A stretch of DNA of 33,910 nt from Clostridiaceae bacterium (GTDB taxonomy: Bacteria > Bacillota > Clostridia > Saccharofermentanales > Fastidiosipilaceae): positions 1 through 33,910 of the forward strand of contig JAAZJE010000053.1 in assembly GCA_012800515.1 (NCBI GenBank), given 5' to 3'. Shown piece by piece: positions 31,401 to 33,910 of the stretch; within the stretch, counting starts at the first letter, position 1, and every line of letters begins with the position of its first letter. A program made the translations under genes and the position numbers. Under the pieces are notes generated by a model, which was given only the letters and a program-made list of their open reading frames with translations, was not told where the DNA came from and searched no databases.

Positions 31401-32951
31401 CTACATTTTGAGCAGATTACGCAGGTCTTTGTAATATGCGTATTTCTGCCTATAAAGCCGGGTATTATCGCTATCCGGCCGATATGTCGAGATCTTGATA
31501 CCGGTACCGGACCAGTCATAAGGGCGACCGGCTGCAAGTTGCGCTGCGCCCAAGAGCGCGAGCTCACTGTCTTCGGAGACCTCGATAGTTTTTTCCAATA
31601 TATCGGCCATGATTTGGCTCCAGAGCGGACTCTTGCCGCCGCCGCCGAAGAGGCGCAGGGTTGAGGCCTCATCCTGTCCGGGGAAGGTCTCCAGCTTGAG
31701 CTTCATTTCGAAGACAACTCCCTCCATGACGGCCCGCGCCATCGCGCCGACATCGCTGTTGAGGGTTAGGCCGGTGAAGCAGGCGCTTGTCCCTGCGTTC
31801 CCGCTGAGCAGCGGGAGAAATACAGTTCTGGGAGCAATCGGCACTTCGAGAGCCAGCGCATCGATCTGCTTATAGTTCAAATGTGAAGCGCAATTGTCAC
31901 GGTACCAACGCAAGGCCGCTCCAGCCGTACCGATACTGGTCTCCATGACCTGTTTGCCGGGAAAGAGCCAGCAGAATCGGGCCGGCAGACTTCCCATAGA
32001 GGCAAAGAGATGGGTATCGATAATTGAGGGGGCGTCTACGTCGATCAGCATCTCGGAAGCGGCGGAGGTTCCCATGGAAAGGGTAATGCTCTCGGCGCGA
32101 ATGCCGGCGCCGTAAGCAGCAACCTTCTGATCCTGGCCGCCCATCATCAGTGAAACGGGCTGTTTCGCATAGACGTCGGGGTCATAGGCCAGACCCATTT
32201 CACGTGCTGCGGCAAAGCTAACCTCGCCGACAAAAGTGCCGCTGTCCTGTAGTTCGGGCAGAATATCGGCAGAGATCTCGAGTTTCTCAAGAATCTCATA
32301 ATCCCAGTCGCGGGCGGCGAGGTTGTGGAACATTGTACCGCCGGCAATAGTATGGTCGGTTGCCAGATGTCCGCACATCCGTAGGTTGAGATAGTCCAGA
32401 GGGAAGGCTATTTTTCGCGTCCGACTCCAGATTAGTGGTTCGTTTGTGCGCCACCAGAGCAGCTTCGTCAAGACGTAAACTCCGCCCCGAAGAACCTTTC
32501 CGGTACGCCGATAGATGTCTTCGATTGTGAAATGCGAAGTTATGGTCGGAACTTCGCCGCCGCCCCGCCCGTCCAGCCAGGAGATTGCGTTGGCGAGCGG
32601 ACGCATGTTCTCATCCAGAGGGAGGACGGAAATGCTTTGCGAACTGACGGAAACGGCCTGGACTCGGCGTGCGGTTTCAGCCAAATAGAACTCGTCAGCC
32701 GAATTTGTTTCGGCGGAGGAGTAGAGTGTATCTGATGCTTTGTGTAAAGCGGCACGGACGGTCTTACAACTCACCTGCCACCACTCCTCGGGATCCTGCT
32801 CGATGTAACCGCGATCGTCGGTCAGCAACGAATACTCTTCTGCGGCTATACCGACGCACCGGAGTTCGGAGTCGTAAATAGCGGCCTTACAAGTGGTCGT
32901 GCCCAGATCCAGGCCGATGTACAGGGCGTCATCATGAACATTAGTCTGCAT
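31401..32951 (-). CDS. FGGY-family carbohydrate kinase (xylulokinase-like)
   Basis: 516 aa; YIGLDLGTTTCKAAIYD, IEQDPEEWWQ, SWLDGRGG, LMMGGQDQKVAAYGAG, LRLFGGGGKSPLWSQIMADIL. Confidence 0.92.
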   Translation of the reverse strand: MQTNVHDDALYIGLDLGTTTCKAAIYDSELRCVGIAAEEYSLLTDDRGYIEQDPEEWWQVSCKTVRAALHKASDTLYSSAETNSADEFYLAETARRVQAVSVSSQSISVLPLDENMRPLANAISWLDGRGGGEVPTITSHFTIEDIYRRTGKVLRGGVYVLTKLLWWRTNEPLIWSRTRKIAFPLDYLNLRMCGHLATDHTIAGGTMFHNLAARDWDYEILEKLEISADILPELQDSGTFVGEVSFAAAREMGLAYDPDVYAKQPVSLMMGGQDQKVAAYGAGIRAESITLSMGTSAASEMLIDVDAPSIIDTHLFASMGSLPARFCWLFPGKQVMETSIGTAGAALRWYRDNCASHLNYKQIDALALEVPIAPRTVFLPLLSGNAGTSACFTGLTLNSDVGAMARAVMEGVVFEMKLKLETFPGQDEASTLRLFGGGGKSPLWSQIMADILEKTIEVSEDSELALLGAAQLAAGRPYDWSGTGIKISTYRPDSDNTRLYRQKYAYYKDLRNLLKM

Positions 32952-32978
32952 GCGAAGTTACCTCCTCAATCAAGGGAT

Positions 32979-32987
32979 ATTGTACCA
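32979..32987 (-). promoter_or_regulatory. Putative promoter for the kinase/AEC genes, extended -10 TGgTACAAT
   Basis: - strand TGgTACAAT; GAGGAGGTAAC RBS follows before ATG 32951. Confidence 0.5.
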
Positions 32988-33013
32988 GTCCTGCGTATAA
33001 AATTCAGGTGGAA

Positions 33014-33022
33014 TGATATAAT
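33014..33022 (+). promoter_or_regulatory. Putative amidohydrolase promoter, extended -10 TGaTATAAT
   Basis: TG 33014-15, TATAAT 33017-33022, 41 bp before ATG 33064. Confidence 0.55.
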
Positions 33023-33063
33023 ATGAGTATATAAACCAAACAAAGAACGAGGAGCGAACAAAT

Positions 33064-33910
33064 ATGTCACTTTTTCCAATCACAGCATACGACAAATCGG
33101 TATACCGGGACGAGTTAGCGGACTTTCTGCCGACTAAAATGATCGATATTCACGCACACTGCTATGCAGCCAGCGGAAAGAGGGAGCCGGTTCCCGGAGA
33201 GGTCAAGCGCACGGTCAGCTGGCCCTCGAAAGTGGCTTCGGTCAACCCGATTGAGGACTTGCTCGAAACCTATAGTCTTTTGCTGCCGGAACAAGAGGTT
33301 GTACCATTGATTTTTGCGAATGCAATCAGCGGTCCCGGCGCACAGGAGTATCTGCGCGACGGGAATAATTACTGTGCCGAAGTAGCGGCGGAGCACAAGA
33401 TCCCCGCCCTGTATTTTTCGCACCCCGCGGAGAGCGGTGCGGAGCTGGAGCGTGCGGTTGCGGCCGGCGGCTTCTGCGGCCTGAAATCATATCTTAATTT
33501 ATCTCCGACCTATTTGCCTGAAGCGGAAATTCGCATTTTCGATTTCTTTACACCCGAGCAGCTGGAAACGGCCAATAAGAACAAGTGGGTCGTGATGTTG
33601 CACATTCCGCGCCATGGACGACTGGCCGATCCGATAAACTTGGCTCAGGTTGAAGAAATAGCCGCACGTTGGCCGAATTTGAAGCTGATTCTCGCTCATA
33701 TCGGACGCGCCTATTGTCCCGGCGATGTCGGCGAAGGACTGAAACGGATTGCTCCGCTGAAACGGGTGAGCTTCGACTTCAGCGCCAACTGTAATGCGGG
33801 GGTGATTCGCGATACGATTGACGCGGTCGGTCCGCACCGGGTGCTCTGGGGCAGTGATTTGCCTATTCTGCGGATGCGGACGCGTCGGATTTGTGAAAAC
33901 AACTTCTATA
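33064..33910 (+). CDS. Amidohydrolase-family metal-dependent hydrolase, N-terminal part; runs off the window
   Basis: Manual translation from ATG 33064: MSLFPITAYDKSVYRDELADFLPTKMIDIHAHCYAASGKREP...KLILAHIGRAYCPGDVGEGLKRIAPLKRVSFDFSANCNAGVIRDTIDAVGPHRVLWGSDLPILRMRTRRICENNFY; DIHAH and LWGSDLP are amidohydrolase hallmarks. Confidence 0.87.
   Translation, partial: MSLFPITAYDKSVYRDELADFLPTKMIDIHAHCYAASGKREPVPGEVKRTVSWPSKVASVNPIEDLLETYSLLLPEQEVVPLIFANAISGPGAQEYLRDGNNYCAEVAAEHKIPALYFSHPAESGAELERAVAAGGFCGLKSYLNLSPTYLPEAEIRIFDFFTPEQLETANKNKWVVMLHIPRHGRLADPINLAQVEEIAARWPNLKLILAHIGRAYCPGDVGEGLKRIAPLKRVSFDFSANCNAGVIRDTIDAVGPHRVLWGSDLPILRMRTRRICENNFY

Overview
The window is chromosomal and origin-proximal, probably from a Clostridia-like Firmicute (taxon inferred from gene content and the parS/DnaA box sequences). 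A replichore-style strand switch near 17.75 kb separates two groups of genes. Left arm, - strand: partial capA-like lipoprotein, rpoC, rpoB, a SurA/parvulin-like membrane-anchored protein, a serine-recombinase-fold protein lacking the catalytic residues, a CorC/HlyC-type CNNM-CBS protein, a three-copy 176-bp structured repeat, a nitroreductase fusion, oligoendopeptidase F and a VanZ-like protein. Right arm, + strand: dnaA, oriC (five exact TTATCCACA boxes), dnaN, recF, remB-like (DUF370), gyrB, a 725-aa basic orphan protein, two exact parS sites, parA, parB and dgt. Beyond that lie an AEC transporter and FGGY kinase (-) and a partial amidohydrolase (+). Observations most worth follow-up: (1) the 725-aa Lys/Arg-rich orphan with a C-terminal four-Cys motif between gyrB and parS-parAB, where gyrA might be expected; (2) an intact resolvase-family protein with every canonical catalytic residue replaced; (3) a strong intrinsic terminator after rpoC embedded in the signal-peptide codons of capA, suggesting attenuation; (4) a tandem 176-bp repeat with mutually exclusive hairpins and one covarying pair; (5) parS inside a larger palindrome; (6) recurrent extended -10 promoters (TGnTAtaaT) lacking good -35 boxes. 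No database search or folding program was run.
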